Shown: piece by piece, positions 44,030 through 56,452 of the stretch
How the letters are laid out: the number at the start of each line of letters is the position of its first letter
Position numbering within the stretch: the stretch's first letter is position 1
Source: Caprimulgus europaeus
Lineage: Eukaryota; Chordata; Aves; Caprimulgiformes; Caprimulgidae
Assembly (NCBI GenBank): GCA_907165065.1
Contig: OU015538.1
Location: 20,723,165 to 20,787,164 of the forward strand
Reading direction: 5' to 3'
Length of the DNA: 64,000 bases
Notes under the pieces: generated by a model
Told to the model about the DNA's origin: nothing
What the model saw: the letters and a program-made list of their open reading frames with translations, nothing else
The model's database searches: none
Position numbers and translations under genes: made by a program

Positions 44030-44115
44030 GTTTAATTCCATACAATTAATCTGTTCAAATAAATTATGCGTCGCTGCCTAATTAATCAGATCCACTGCAA
44101 TTAGTGTCAAAGGAG
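44030..44115. promoter_or_regulatory. Homeodomain-site cluster with TCF/LEF-like motif
   Basis: Within 85 bases there are four TAAT-core sites: CAATTAATCTG (44043), CTAATTAATCAGATC (44079), GCAATTAGTG (44098) and AAATTATGC. A TCAAAGG (TCF/LEF core) lies at 44107-44113. Lef1/Wnt input to Eda is established in mouse skin, so an ectodermal enhancer is plausible. This is inference. Confidence 0.33.
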
Positions 44116-44626
44116 ACCATGATCTCATACAAACAGGATTAAGGGCTCGTTTTGTTTCAGGGCACGGCGATGCAAACAAGTCACCGCAAGGCAGAGGCGG
44201 GCGACGTGCCAGCGGTGCTCCTGCCGCCCAGGGACCACGAAACACCCCGTCCCGTGAGGAGAGCACCCCCTGGCACCCCAAAAACCAGGGATCATCGGAA
44301 GCAAACGGGACACAGCACAGGAATGGGAGAAGGAGGGAACGTCCCCTTGAGCCCCAGCTCCAGAAAGCAGGGAGCACCGAGGAACTGCTCAGCACACGGC
44401 ACCCGGGAAGGAAAATGTCTCCAGACAAACCTAGTTCTTGCCAAAAACTGAAGTGACGCTGCTGTTCAGTCCCCTCCTGGCTTGGTTCCTCCTGGCTGCG
44501 TCAGCTCAGCCCCAGGAGCTGTCTCCTCGGGAAGTGGAGACACGCGGAGCACGCGCCCACGGCCCCAGCACCCACCGAAACCCCCGGCACAAGGGGAAAA
44601 CACCCGCAGGTCACACACAGCTCCTT

Positions 44627-45165
44627 CAGAATCCCAGCGTGGTGGTGTGGGAAGGGAGCTCTGGAGACCATCCAGTCCAACCCCTGTCCTGCCAAAGCAG
44701 GGTCACCCAGAGCAGGTTGCACAGGGCTGCATCCGGGTGGGTTTGGGATCTCTCCAGAGAAGGAGACTCCACAGCCTCTCTGGGCAGCCTGGCCCAGGGC
44801 TCTGGCACCCTCACAGGAAAGAAGTTTCTCCTCATGTTTCAGTGGAACCTCCTGTGCTCCAGCTTGTGCCCGTTGCCCCTTGTCCTGTCACTGGCCACCA
44901 CTGAGCAGAGTCTGGCCCCATCCTCTTGACCCCCACCCTTTAGATATTGATAAACATTGATAAGCTCCTCTCTCAGTCTGCTCTTCTCCAGGCTGAGCAG
45001 CCTCAGCTCTCTGTCTTTCCTTATAAGAAAGATGCTTCAGCCCCTTAATAATTTCCATAGCCCTCCACTGGACTCTCTCCAGAAGTTCCTCATCTCTCTT
45101 GAACTGGGGAGCCCAGAACTGGACACAACACTCCAGATGTGGCCTCACCAGGGCAGAGTAAAGCC
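44627..45165 (-). mobile_element. CR1 LINE, 5'-truncated 3' end
   Basis: The plus strand starts AGAATCCCAGCG...GGGAAGGGAGCTC and CATCCAGTCCAACCCC. The minus strand encodes [20 protein letters not shown] and [22 protein letters not shown]1 RT C-terminus. It is about 540 bp long, the close sister of the copy at 25821. The border near 45165 is approximate. Confidence 0.9.
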
Positions 45166-45845
45166 TACAGCAGCCCAACCTCATCTGCTGGCTTGTGCCA
45201 TCTCCCTGCTCTTCCCAACCAGCTCTGTGCTCTTTGGAAAGCTGAGGGAGCACAAGGATCTGATGGCCATGTCTGCCAGATCACCTCACCAGCAGCCTGG
45301 ACCACCCAATAATACCCGCAGAGACCGACCAGATGAACAGTGATGGCTCTACCAGGGAGTTCATAAACCACCACTTCACACACAGCAGAAAACCTGAGCT
45401 TTGGAGGAGCTAATGGTGTCTGGCTGATCTGAACGAGAAACACCAGGATCTGCTGTAGAAATGGAAACTCTGGGAAGAAGAGCTGGGAGGAATTCAGGAA
45501 TGTGAATTTTCCGTAAGATGCTATCTCCCGCAGTGGTTCCAAACAGCGGCGAGGAGCACATCCCCAGCCGCGTTCTAGGCTGAGCTTGGGGCTGCCAAAA
45601 ACCCGGCTCCACTTGCTGGAGTAAGGACCAGACGGATTCCTAATCAGAAAAACATTCTCCATCCACTCCCGCCACGGAAGCAGGAGGACTGCTTTTAATT
45701 GAGACACCAACGCCCCAGCCCAGCCCACGGCCTGAGCAGCCACCCCGCAGTCGAGCAGGAGAAGCAGCCGGCTCAGCACCAGCAAGCACATTTTGGAGCT
45801 GAGCAAAGCAATTGCCTTCTTTTTTCAGCAAACAAATCTTAATTA

Positions 45846-46428
45846 TGGCATTGGGTCTGGCTGGGATGGAGTTAATTTTCCCCACAGCAGCCCTCAGAGC
45901 GCTGGGGTTTGTGTCAGTAGCTGGAAAGGTGTTGGTAACACAGCAGTGTTCTGGTTCCTGCTGAGCAGTGCTCCACAGCACCGGGGCTGGATCTCCAACA
46001 TCCCCCCCAGTAGGGTGGGGAAGGGCTTGGGAGGGGACACAGCCAGGACAGCTGACCCACGCTGACCAAAGGGGTGTTCCAGACCACATGACATCTGCTC
46101 AGAAATAAAAGCCAGGAGAACAGAGAGGCAGGGAGGGCATTTGTTACTCGTGTTTGTCCTCCGGGGTAACCTCCACATGTATCCCGAAGCCCTGCTTCCC
46201 AGGAAAGGGCCAAACGTCACCTGCTGGTGGGAAGCAGAGAACAAGTATTTTGTTCCTTGCTTCTGTGTGCACAGCTTTGCTTCGTGCCTACTAACCTGCC
46301 TGTTGTGTCAACCCACGAGTTTGGGGTTTTTGTTCCATCTTATTTTCTCCCCTTCCCACCCTGCTGAGGATGGGGGTGATGGAGCGGCTTGGTGGGCACC
46401 TGGCATCCAGCCAAGGTCAACCCACCAC
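45846..46428 (+). mobile_element. Solo LTR, avian ERVL type
   Basis: It starts TGGCATTGGGTCTGGCTGGG followed by ATGGAGTTAATTTT. Within are GGGAGGGGACACAGCCAGGA and the U5-like TCAACCCACGAGTTTGGGG, all hallmarks of avian ERVL LTRs. A 5-bp direct repeat AATTA flanks it (45841-45845 and 46429-46433), a normal ERVL target duplication. No internal coding region is present, so it is a solo LTR left by recombination. It is diverged from the consensus I know, so it is old; it lies antisense to EDA. Confidence 0.88.
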
Positions 46429-47271
46429 AATTATGTCACTCGCCCTCCCGCTGCGGGCAAGAGCCACAGCAGCACCAGATCAGACAGGCGAGGTGTTGGC
46501 TTTGTGCAAGCCAAGCCTTTCTGCTCCAGACTTTGATGTGACGAACCAGAGAGCGCGTCTTGCAAGCAGGCGAGGGCAGCGGCAGCAAGATGCTGCACAC
46601 AGCAGCAGCCAGCACAGCGTCTCACGCCGCGAGGGTCCCTGCGCTGTCAGACCATCCAGATGTTTCCACCCAGTGAGCCAGGCCAGCTGCTGCACAGCTG
46701 CCTCCACCCGGGCTTTGTCAGCTCTTGTGCGAGAGCGGCGCTCGCTCGTGGCTCGCTTACAGGTTCCTTCTTCCTGACACAGACACAAAACGCTTTTGTC
46801 AGCCCTACCCATCCGCCGAGGCGAGCTGAAGTACGGAAATGTTATTGTCAGCTGGTGGATGCTGCCCCTGCCACTGTAGTAGCTGCTTTCTCCATCCTAT
46901 GGACGCTGCAAACCAAGGCTCTGAAACATTCAGTGACTTTCCAAAGGTTTATAAACAAGTCAGGAAATAAAATTCTTAACAGTTCTGCCCATGCCAAATT
47001 CCTCAAATGAGGATTAAGCTGGTTTGCAAGCTGGCCCTCGAGTCTTTCTGGAATACCACTGGTGAACAACCTGCTGCTGCACATCTGGGACCCACCACAG
47101 CTGATGCCAACATCACACCCGTGGAGGTGCAGGATCATCGGTCCCTACAGACCATCGATGCCAGCAGAACTCCTGGAGTACCGGGGCTGGCCGGCAGCTT
47201 TGTGCCCTGACCTCTGGCACTGGGAAACAGACAACGAGCTCAGCAGCAGAGGATGGGGAATTCACCACCAC

Positions 47272-47871
47272 ATCCCATAGAGCTCCAGTGCCACGTCCCC
47301 ACAGAGCTCCAGCGTCCCACAGAGCTCCAGTGCCACGACCCCACAGAGCCCCGGCGCCACGACCCCACAGAGCCCCGGCGCCACGACCCCACAGAGCCCC
47401 GGCGTCCCACAGAGCTCCAGCGTCCCACAGAGCTCCAGCGCCCCGTCCCCACAGAGCTCCAGCGTCCCGTCCCCACAGAGCTCCAGCGCCACGACCCCAC
47501 AGAGCCCCAGCGCCCCACAGAGCTCCAGCGCCACGACCCCACAGAGCTCCAGCGCCACGTCCCCACAGAGCTCCAGCGCCACGTCCCCACAGAGCCCCAG
47601 CGCCACGTCCCCACAGAGCCCCAGCGCCCCGTCCCCACAGAGCCCCGGCGCCACGTCCCCACAGAGCTCCAGCGCCACGTCCCCACAGAGCTCCGGCGCC
47701 CCGTCCCCACAGAGCTCCGGCGCCCCGTCCCCACAGAGCTCCGGCGCCACGACCCCACAGAGCCCCGGCGCCCCGTCCCCACAGAGCTCCGGCACCCCGT
47801 CCCCACAGAGCTCCGGCGCCACGACCCCACAGAGCCCCAGCGCCACGACCCCACAGAGCTCCAGCGCACAC
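47272..47871. repeat. 24-bp CpG-rich minisatellite (about 25 copies)
   Basis: The unit is CACAGAGCTCCAGCGCCACG followed by ACCC, with common variants (CCCCGGCGCC, CGTCCC) and 18-bp versions lacking six bases. Every unit length is a multiple of three, so both strands stay open for over 200 codons (HRAPAPRP or ALWGRGAG repeats); these frames have no start context or family and are read as artefacts. SacI-type GAGCTC and several CpGs recur in most units. Confidence 0.96.
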
Positions 47872-50645
47872 CTTGGTGTGGCACGTGTCCTGGGGGTCCC
47901 ATCCAGGCACTCCACGCGCTCACTGGTAACGGGAAACAGTGCTGGAGGAAAGGAAAATTCAGAAAACAACCCAGTCCCACACCAGGGAGTATTTTCCTAC
48001 TTTTCTGGGTGAGATGAACAGCTACATGGCTTGGGGCTCAGTATAAGAAAAAAAAAAAAGAATAAAAATAGTGTGTAGAGACAGAATTTTGCAATTCCTC
48101 CAAATGTCACCCCAGGTCATGTTCTGCCCGTGATGGGGACACCAAACCTGAGCAAAACCCCGAAGCCTGCGCAGCCCCGCGCTGCCAGCGCGCGAGGGAG
48201 CGTCGAGGAGGACAGGCAGGCAGCAACATGTGCTGGAGAAGGACCCATAAACCTTCCGAAGCCTTGAAACCCAAGAAGGATGGAAACTGTTTAATTTTTG
48301 CCAGGAAAAAGTATCAAATATATCCTCACTGGATTTTTCAGTTTGCTTTGGTTTTGTTTGTCGGGGGTTTTTCTGGTTTGGGTTTTTTTTTTCCTAAAGC
48401 TGGAACTGGCTTTCTAAATCATCCTAGACAGACAAACAAACAGGGACATCACACTGATCCAATACCCAAGGAAAAAGGATTCCACTGGCCAAGTTTTGCT
48501 ACAAATTAAGTGTACCAAAGCCTTTATTTTTCCCATAGTACACACTGAATCTGCTAGGAACTGGACATCGATGCAGCCAGCCACATCGTCTGGGAAGCCT
48601 GAGACAGGGCAAGGGCAGGATCTGGCTCAAATCCCATCCCTGAGGAGCAACAGCACCAGCGACCAGCTGGAACCACCACTGCCCGGGGCACACCGGGGCT
48701 CTCGGGATGGTTTCCATGTCACAATGTTTTATTCCCTTAACCCCTGGGATCAGCCAAACTGGGAAAGGCTCCCACGCGTCCCCAGAGGGATATTTTACCA
48801 TAACCTTAAATAAACAAAAAGCAGAGGAGAGGAGATGCTGCCAGGAACTACAAAGGGCAATTGTAAACACAAAAAGGCAGATAAAGCAGATGGATGTTTT
48901 AAACCATCATTTGCACCGGAGCACAACACATGGGACACGTCCCCACGCTCTGCTGCAGCCACAAACCACGTTCCACAATCACATTTCAGTTTCTAAGCAT
49001 CACCTGCTTACCCTGAAAAATCCCCACAACTAAAAGCCAGGACAGTAGAAGTGAGTAATATTGCAACGAGAAACCCAAGTGACTGAGGATCCCACGTGGA
49101 GAGAGGGATGCTAGAAATCCTGAGGCAAGGATCTGAAGATCCCAAGGTGAGAAATGCTTTTGGTGTTTTTAATTACCAGGGAGGTCAGACACCCAACACC
49201 CAAAAGGAGACGGAGGTGCCCGGTCTGGGTCACGTTTAGACTCAGTTCTGGCCTCCTCAGCTTTGCATGCACAGAGAACAATCTGATTTTTTATTAGCTT
49301 GGAGGAGCACGAGGTTGGGATGGAAAGCAGAATGAACAGAGCCAGCGTGAGGAACCTGCCTCTTCTGCTGGATCTTATCTCCCTCACTCAAAAAAAGAAA
49401 ATCCCCATAAACAGTAAGTAGGAAAGAATAGAAACTACCAATAAAGCAGCCTTATAAAATGGATTATTTTGGAATTACACCATCACTTAGATGATGGTAT
49501 TTTGGTAGCAGGAGTTGTGTACCTCACAAGGGTTGCTCCTCGCTGGTGGCACTCTTTGATCAGAGGGGAAGCTCTTCACACAGGGTCAAACTGGGAGCAC
49601 TTCACCAGTACAGCGATACTGGGAAGAGGCCCTGAAGTATATGCGTGATGTTAGACACAGAAACTCAGGAACACCAAGGATCAGGTACCAGATGCTCACA
49701 TATATCACTCGCCAGGGAGAGCAGAAAGGCAGACAACTTTATGCACCAAGGTCAACATTCAAAAGGAGAAGAAACCCAAACCCTCTTTCAACTTTTAGAG
49801 TCAGGGGAAAAAAATAGAAAAGAAGAAACAGCATCTGAAAGGGGTGAAATACACAGAGCACCCCAGAAGCACAAATGCAAACCCCAAAATAACGCCTTTC
49901 TGCTAAGATTATGCTTCGACTGAACATGCAAACCACCCTGCACCTCCTGAACTCGCTTCCTTCTGGGATGCTGTCAGTTTTCCATTAACAAAAGAGGAGG
50001 GATTTAGAAAGCCAGCTGTTTCTGCAGAGACACGACATCCAGCAGCATGTCCCAACACCTACCCCTTCGGCCCTGCTCCGCCGTCCCACCCACACCCTTG
50101 GAGTGGCTCTTTGTCAGACAACAAGGTGTTGACATATCCTGTTCTGTGGAATTATGCAAAAAAATGGAAAGCAACCAAAGGTTGGGCTGCCTGTGCTTCT
50201 GTGGATTAGCTGCTCTCACCCTCCTCGCCAGGAGCAGTCCCTGTACTGTGTATTTACCAGCATTATCCCCTCATACATGCATTAAGCAGGACACCAAATC
50301 AGAGTTAGCAACAGTTTAAAGCACCGTAACAAACAGTCGTTGCTCTTGTGCTACCTGGAGAGCCAGGAGACACAGGAATTTTCCTGAAGACCTTCTCAGA
50401 AGTGCTTAACTGGAAGTGAAAAAGCAGGGACACCCTGCTCACTCAGGGCATACAGAGCCGTGAATGAATGAAGGCAGGAGAACGTGTGAGCAGGCAAGGC
50501 TGGAAGCTGCTGCTCTTCCCTTTGTTTCTAGTTCAGCATCTCCAATTCAGCTTCCAGCACATCTCCTGGGGCCTCAGCTGTGCTGCAGTTAAAGGGTCAC
50601 CAGTGTTCCAGCACCCTTCTTGATGCCAGTGTCAGACTGTATCTT

Positions 50646-51016
50646 TGAATCCCAGACTGGTTTGGGTGGGAAGGGACCTTAAAGCTCATCCAGTCCCAAC
50701 CCCCCTGCCAGCAGCAGGGACACCTTCCACTAGACCAGGTTGCTCAAAGCCTCATCCAACCTGGCCTTGAACACTTCCAGGGAGGAGGAATCCACAACTT
50801 CCTTGGGCAACCTGTTCCAGTGTCTGACCATCCTCACACCAAAGAATTTCTGCCTCACATCTCATCTCCATCTCCCCTCTGCCAGTTTCAAGCCATCACC
50901 CCTTGTTCTGTCACTCCCTGCCCTTGACCAAAGTCCCTCCCCAGCCTTCCTGGAGCCCCTCCAGGTACTGGGAGGTCAGATCTCCCCAGAGCCTTCTCCT
51001 CTCCAGGCTGAAGATC
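50646..51016 (-). mobile_element. CR1 LINE, 5'-truncated 3' end
   Basis: The plus strand begins TGAATCCCAGACTGGTTTGG, then GGGAAGGGACCTTAAAGCTC and CATCCAACCTGGCC. Conserved CR1 blocks follow (CTTGGGCAACCTGTTCCAGT, AAGAATTTCTGCCTCACATC), ending at CTCTCCAGGCTGAA. It is about 370 bp long and lies in the EDA orientation. Its tail resembles the plus-strand copy at 62365. Confidence 0.9.
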
Positions 51017-54000
51017 AGTTATTTACTGGCAAGAAGCTTTTGAGATACATCACTATCTGGTGCTGGAGTCTCTCCATCGACACAATCAGGACAGTCAACA
51101 CTAACCAGATCAGGTCACCTCTGACCCAGGGAAAAGCAAAGCCTAGGACAGCAAACCCCTGGTCCCACGCACCAGCAGCCCAGAGCACAAGATGGATGTG
51201 ACACGAGTCTGTCACCGCCGCATCCCACCGTCCCCCCTGGGCACCAAGACTCAGCCTGCGAACATCCTGGGTGACATCCAGCACGGGGAACCCCAACTGT
51301 GAGGCTGCCCGGGGCTCTGCAGCTGAAAACTCAGTCTCCATCACCTCAGCCAAAAAAGAAACCCCACCCTGGACCCCCAAAGTCTAACAGCGTTGTTCCT
51401 AATTTGTCATTTCTAAATAAGAGTGATGCCAGGGAAAGCCAGAGTGCCTGGCAGTCAGCACTGAGAGAATCTGCTCTTCAGAATACAACCAGAAAAACCC
51501 CATTTTTAACTCCAGTCCTGTGCCCCTGATGCCTCCTGTCAGGTTACCAGAACCCTCTAATATTAAGGGCTTTTTTTAAAAACAAAACAAAACACAGTTA
51601 TCAAACTCCAGGCATTAAATCCTGTGTCTTCACTAATTTCACAACCTTCTTTTTCTTCACAACTGATTAACAGATTTCAACTGCAAAGCCCAGACCGGGG
51701 CCCATCACATTAAAAAGCAAAACCAAACACAATGAGATGGGGGGAAAAGCTTTAGTCCTGCTTCACAGCCAGTAGTTCAGGCTTGACAAACCCCTCTGAA
51801 AACAGAGCAGTGCTCTTAGCAGACCCTGTCACAGCCTGCACGAGGCTCCTTCCCTCCTCTTTATCCCACGTCAAACAACTTGTGCAAAATTTATTCTTAT
51901 TTTCTGTAGAGTGAACGCTCAGAAGCTCCATCACCCCAGGTCTCAAGGGCTGGCTTTTCTCCTCACAAATCAAAGGGAAAAACAACAACCAAAAAAGAAG
52001 GACTTAAGAGACAAAACATGAGCTTTTATGTAGCTTGAGGTCACCTTTGTTTTTCTTCTGGTAGAAGGAAAATGCTCATCTCAAGATCTCAAGTGCATTG
52101 GGTGGCTGGGGCACAGAGGGTGAATAAACTGGAGAGACAAGGAGATAGGTCATTATAATGAACATAAAACCAATTTATAAAAAGAAATAGTATCAGGAGG
52201 AAATAAAATAAGCTCATTAAATAAAAACTCTACTGAGGGATCAGCATCCCGGGTCAGGGCGCAGGAGCCTGTCCCTCCGCTGCAGTGCCTGCCTCTTGGA
52301 ACCTCTATTTGCAGGACCTAGCAGAGCAATTTTTGGGGTGAAAAGGAATGATATGTTGTATTAAAACCATTTTGACTACCAGCCACCCGTCAGCAGACCG
52401 ACAGGGCTGGTTTTCCAGCACAGACGGGGAGCGATGCGATGTCGATAATTGTTTTCAAACAGTTGTAATGAAAATATGCACATGGGCTGGGAATGCCTTT
52501 GGCCAGCTTGAAGTCATATGTTGCCTAAGAGACTTTACAATATAATCTGGAGAAAGAACAGCACAAACACAGTGCCTACATAAGCAAAGAGCCTGGAAAA
52601 AAAAAAGAAAAGAAAGAAAAAAAAAAGAATAAAGGTTAGCAAATACTCTGGCAGAGTTTGAAAGAGATTCCGTATCAGCTGACAATCTCTCCAGATTAAC
52701 ACAGATAACGTCCCCACACTTGAACTTTTAAAGATTTGGTTTGAAAATAGCGAGAAGCAACTGTTGGATGGTGGAACAATATGAGCTTGATCTAAAAATA
52801 AAAATACTTACAAAAAAGAGAGAACAAACCAACAGGGAAAATACCTGCTGCAGAGTGACAAACTTAAACAAAAAATAAATCAAAAAAGCTAGTTTGTGCA
52901 TGACCCACCCAAAAAAAACCCCATTTCCATCACTGTTTCTTGAGTACATGCTGTTTGTTTGGTTTTTTTTAACTTGCTTTTAGTTGTAGTTGCTTTACTC
53001 TCAGTTTTTCACACTCTCTATACAGGCAGGTCCTTGTCGGTGGTTTTCACCCCAACAGGTGAGGGATTTGGGGAGAAAACACCATTTTAAGGCTATCAAA
53101 CTGCCCAGGAGCAGGCAAAGACCTGAAAATTCCAACCCACACCATCAGTACCCAAATTTTCAGCCTATAAACCTTTGGGGCAGATTTCATTTTTAACCAC
53201 TTTTAGCTTTTCCAAACCCAAACCTGTTACTGAACATCCTCTCCAGCAATACCCCACTAAAGAAATGTTGAGCAAATATCTTCATGTTTGCAGAGGATGT
53301 CCCCGTGGTGGCAGATCCTCCTCTGAACCCCAACCCTCCTGGGCATCACAGGAGACCCCAGGAGGGACCAACACATGCTCCACTCTACCTTTTTTTTTGC
53401 CTGCCATCACTTCCAGGCAGACAGACCAGAGGTCTCAGAGCCATAAATCACAGCAGCCCTGACCCCAGGAACACAGACTCACCCATTAATCTCAGCAGCA
53501 GCTCAATACCAACACAAGGACAACTCAGAGCCTTTGGTCCCAGACGCTACAAATTAAGTTCTAACCATGCAAATCACAGCCATAAAACAACAACAACATC
53601 AAAACAACAGAGGAGAATCCAAACCTTACCAAGAGACCATTCTCTGGCAATATAATTTTCAGTCATAGCTTGCTCCATGAGTTGGAACAGAAATGGCCTG
53701 GGTTTGGTGACTTCATTTGAGGACAGACACGGCGAAGCCTCGTTTAGTGCAAAAAAGACGTTTCCAGAATCACCGTAGGTGCTCTGCAGCAGGAGGAGGC
53801 TGAGGGACCGCGGGCAGATGTTCACAGGGGTCCCTGTGCCACCACCCCAGGAACAGAGGGGACACAGTGCAATTCCCAACCCCTCTGCCCAGGGATCAGC
53901 TGCCACTGAAAGGTTGATTTTCCAAACCAGGTTTCACGTCTCCATGGCACAGCCTGCCCGCACCGGACAGGAGGGAGATGCCCGCTGTCCTGCCAGAGGA

Positions 54001-54719
54001 CAGGCAGCAGTGCAGAGCAAGAAGTGACATGCGAAAAAAACCCCCAAACAACCTCAAAGTAACCCATAACTCTTTCCCATTTAACTGGGTATGATGGTTA
54101 ACCTGAGGGACTGGAGTAAAACACTCCCATGTTCAGCTCAGATGAGACACAACCCCAGTCCATGTGCTGCTCTTGGCCAATGTGCTGCTCGGGTACCACC
54201 ACGATGCGTCACCCCAGCAGTGATGCCACAGCTCACAGTGCTCCATGCCAGCTCTGTTCCATCCACCCACCCTGATGCCACCTCCCCAGAACCCCAAGGC
54301 TCAGGGCAAAGGCACAACACGGTGCTGGCACCCAGCGACCGCGCTGAGCAAGATCCCGCTCTGAAACACGATGTGCTTGCCACCACGTGCAGATCTTCAC
54401 AGGGAATAAACATCATGGTCCCACTCCATACACAAACATCCTAACAGGAATAAATATCTCAGTCCCACTCCACACAAACCCCTTGATGCCTCCAAAATAG
54501 CTACTGGAGCATGGAAAAATGGAACCAATGGCTCTGAAAAGCCAAGTCCCCATCCTGCCCACGCACATCCCGGCGGCAGCGGCTGATGAGGGTTTTCAGG
54601 GCACCCACCTCTTGCACCCAAAATGGTTCAGTTTCACTCTGATATCCTTCTGCAAGTGAAAGCTGGGCTCCTCCTCGAGCTGCTCTGGCAGCTGGGGATG
54701 CCTTTTTTTCATTAAATCA

Positions 54720-54965
54720 CTCCTTCCAAGTTCAGAGCTTTCCGTAAATTTAATTTGAGCTAATCACTTTCTTGCCAAAGGAGAAAAACAAATCAAAGGT
54801 TTCTTTTCATGCTATTGGATTCTATGCCTGTAAATGTAATTTCTATCTGTGCTTTTGTTTAAACATTTTACAGTGTTAATTACAACAAGCCATGCAAATT
54901 AGTCTGCCAGTGTAATAAAAGGCCTGTTATAACAGATAATAAATAGCTTGGAAGCACGAGCTCAT
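54720..54965. promoter_or_regulatory. Candidate enhancer with TCF/LEF and octamer motifs
   Basis: Non-repetitive AT-rich block. It has ATCAAAG (54792-54798, TCF/LEF core), GAGCTAATCACTTT, GTGTTAATTAC, and a perfect octamer ATGCAAAT (54892-54899) followed by TAGTC. It has the strongest conserved-element look in intron 1. Wnt/Lef1 control of Eda is known in mouse; the link here is inference. Confidence 0.35.
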
Positions 54966-56452
54966 GAAGGTGCTGTTGAAGTGCGTGCTCCGACTCCCAG
55001 GTTAAGATCAAAATCTTCGTCCCAAACCCAGGCTGAGGACCTTTGTGGTGACTACAAGCTGCAAGAGCTGGCGCAGAACCTCGCATTCTTTCCAAAGGAA
55101 GATCCTGGAGCAAGTGGATGGTTTGAAACCAAAGACATGGAAACCAAAAACCTCAGTGTCTGGACTTAGGAACCTAACTAAGCTACTTGAGGTAGGTACC
55201 GTGAAGTGTTACTCGCTATTTCTGCTTATCCCTGAAGAATTATTATCAAATAAGGTATTTATTTGAATGACTGCCATCCTCCAAGCCATGCAGCCCTCAT
55301 CCCCTTGCTCAGGTCTGCAGGGAGAACCAGGTGACCTGTCAAATCACTCCATTCCGTGCAGGATCTGCAGGACAAGCTCAGTGCTGTTCTGCTCTCCCAC
55401 ATGGATGCAATAAGGTCTCATCTTAACCTGCTCCCAGGCTGCAGCCCAAGGGAGGAACGCTGATGAAAGAGAGGTGGGAGGGATGGAGAAGCACAAGGCT
55501 CTGTGTGACAGCTCGGAGCTCCAGCTCCTGGCCACCCACCACCAGGAGGGAAGGGCTTTGCCAAAACCCCACCAAGGACCCGGTGCCATCCCACAACACC
55601 CGGGCAGGGGCATGTGTGTTCCCCAGCTGAGACACCCAGGCACGGGGTGGGAGCAGAGCCCCAGAAGCGTTCTGTCTTTACGAGACCTTGGAGAGGTTCA
55701 GCAGACCTGGACAGGGAGCCAAACAGTGAAGTTTTCCTTGCTGGACTCCAGGATCCGCAGGATTTTGAGGACATCTGGTTGATCTTCCCCTCGTGATCCA
55801 AAAGCCTGAGAAAGATGAAGCTTGCCTGCCAACACGCTTCCATGCCTGATATAACTGTTGACACGAAGCCAGAAAAGACTTCCCACTTCCAACAAGGAGC
55901 AGGTGATGGCTGCTGTGATGTGCTGAGATGAAATACAGCCGAGCTGCTGCCAGCCAGGGCTCGCACGGGACGCGGGTCTCTGAGGGAAAACCATCCGGAG
56001 CCCTGCGCCGCGACACGCAGACGCTCGCACGTCCCACGGGGATGCATGAATGTCCTCTCACCCAGGGCCACCACATCCCAAGAGGCAGATCTGAGCCCTC
56101 AACCTGCAGAGGAGCTGCAGTATTGTCCTGCTTTCAGCTGGGATAGAGGTATGAACCCGCACCTTGCTGGTCAGCAGGACACAAGCCCTGTTATCTGGAC
56201 CTCACCATCCTTAACCTGCATCTACTTCCAAGGGATGACCCCCTCTCCTGCCTTTTGGAAGGACACCAGTCAAACAATAGATGCAATCACCCCCTGCTCC
56301 CCCTGGCACCTCTCATGGGTCCAGGGGTGACGCTGGCTCAGCCCAAGGAATGTCCCTTTCCCTGCGCAGTGCCATGGGGTGGGTTGTTCAGAAAAGGAGG
56401 ATGTGGATCTTCTCCTTACTGATGGCTCCCAACAGGCTGGACACCAAGATCA

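Noticed and set aside
47272-47871. CRISPR-like direct repeats
   Set aside because: Contiguous tandem units with no unique spacers, in a vertebrate intron.
47113-48017. Very long open frames on both strands (over 200 codons, HRAPAPRP / ALWGRGAG repeats)
   Set aside because: They arise because the 24/18-bp minisatellite has units divisible by three; all frames without a stop in one unit stay open. No family resemblance or splice context.
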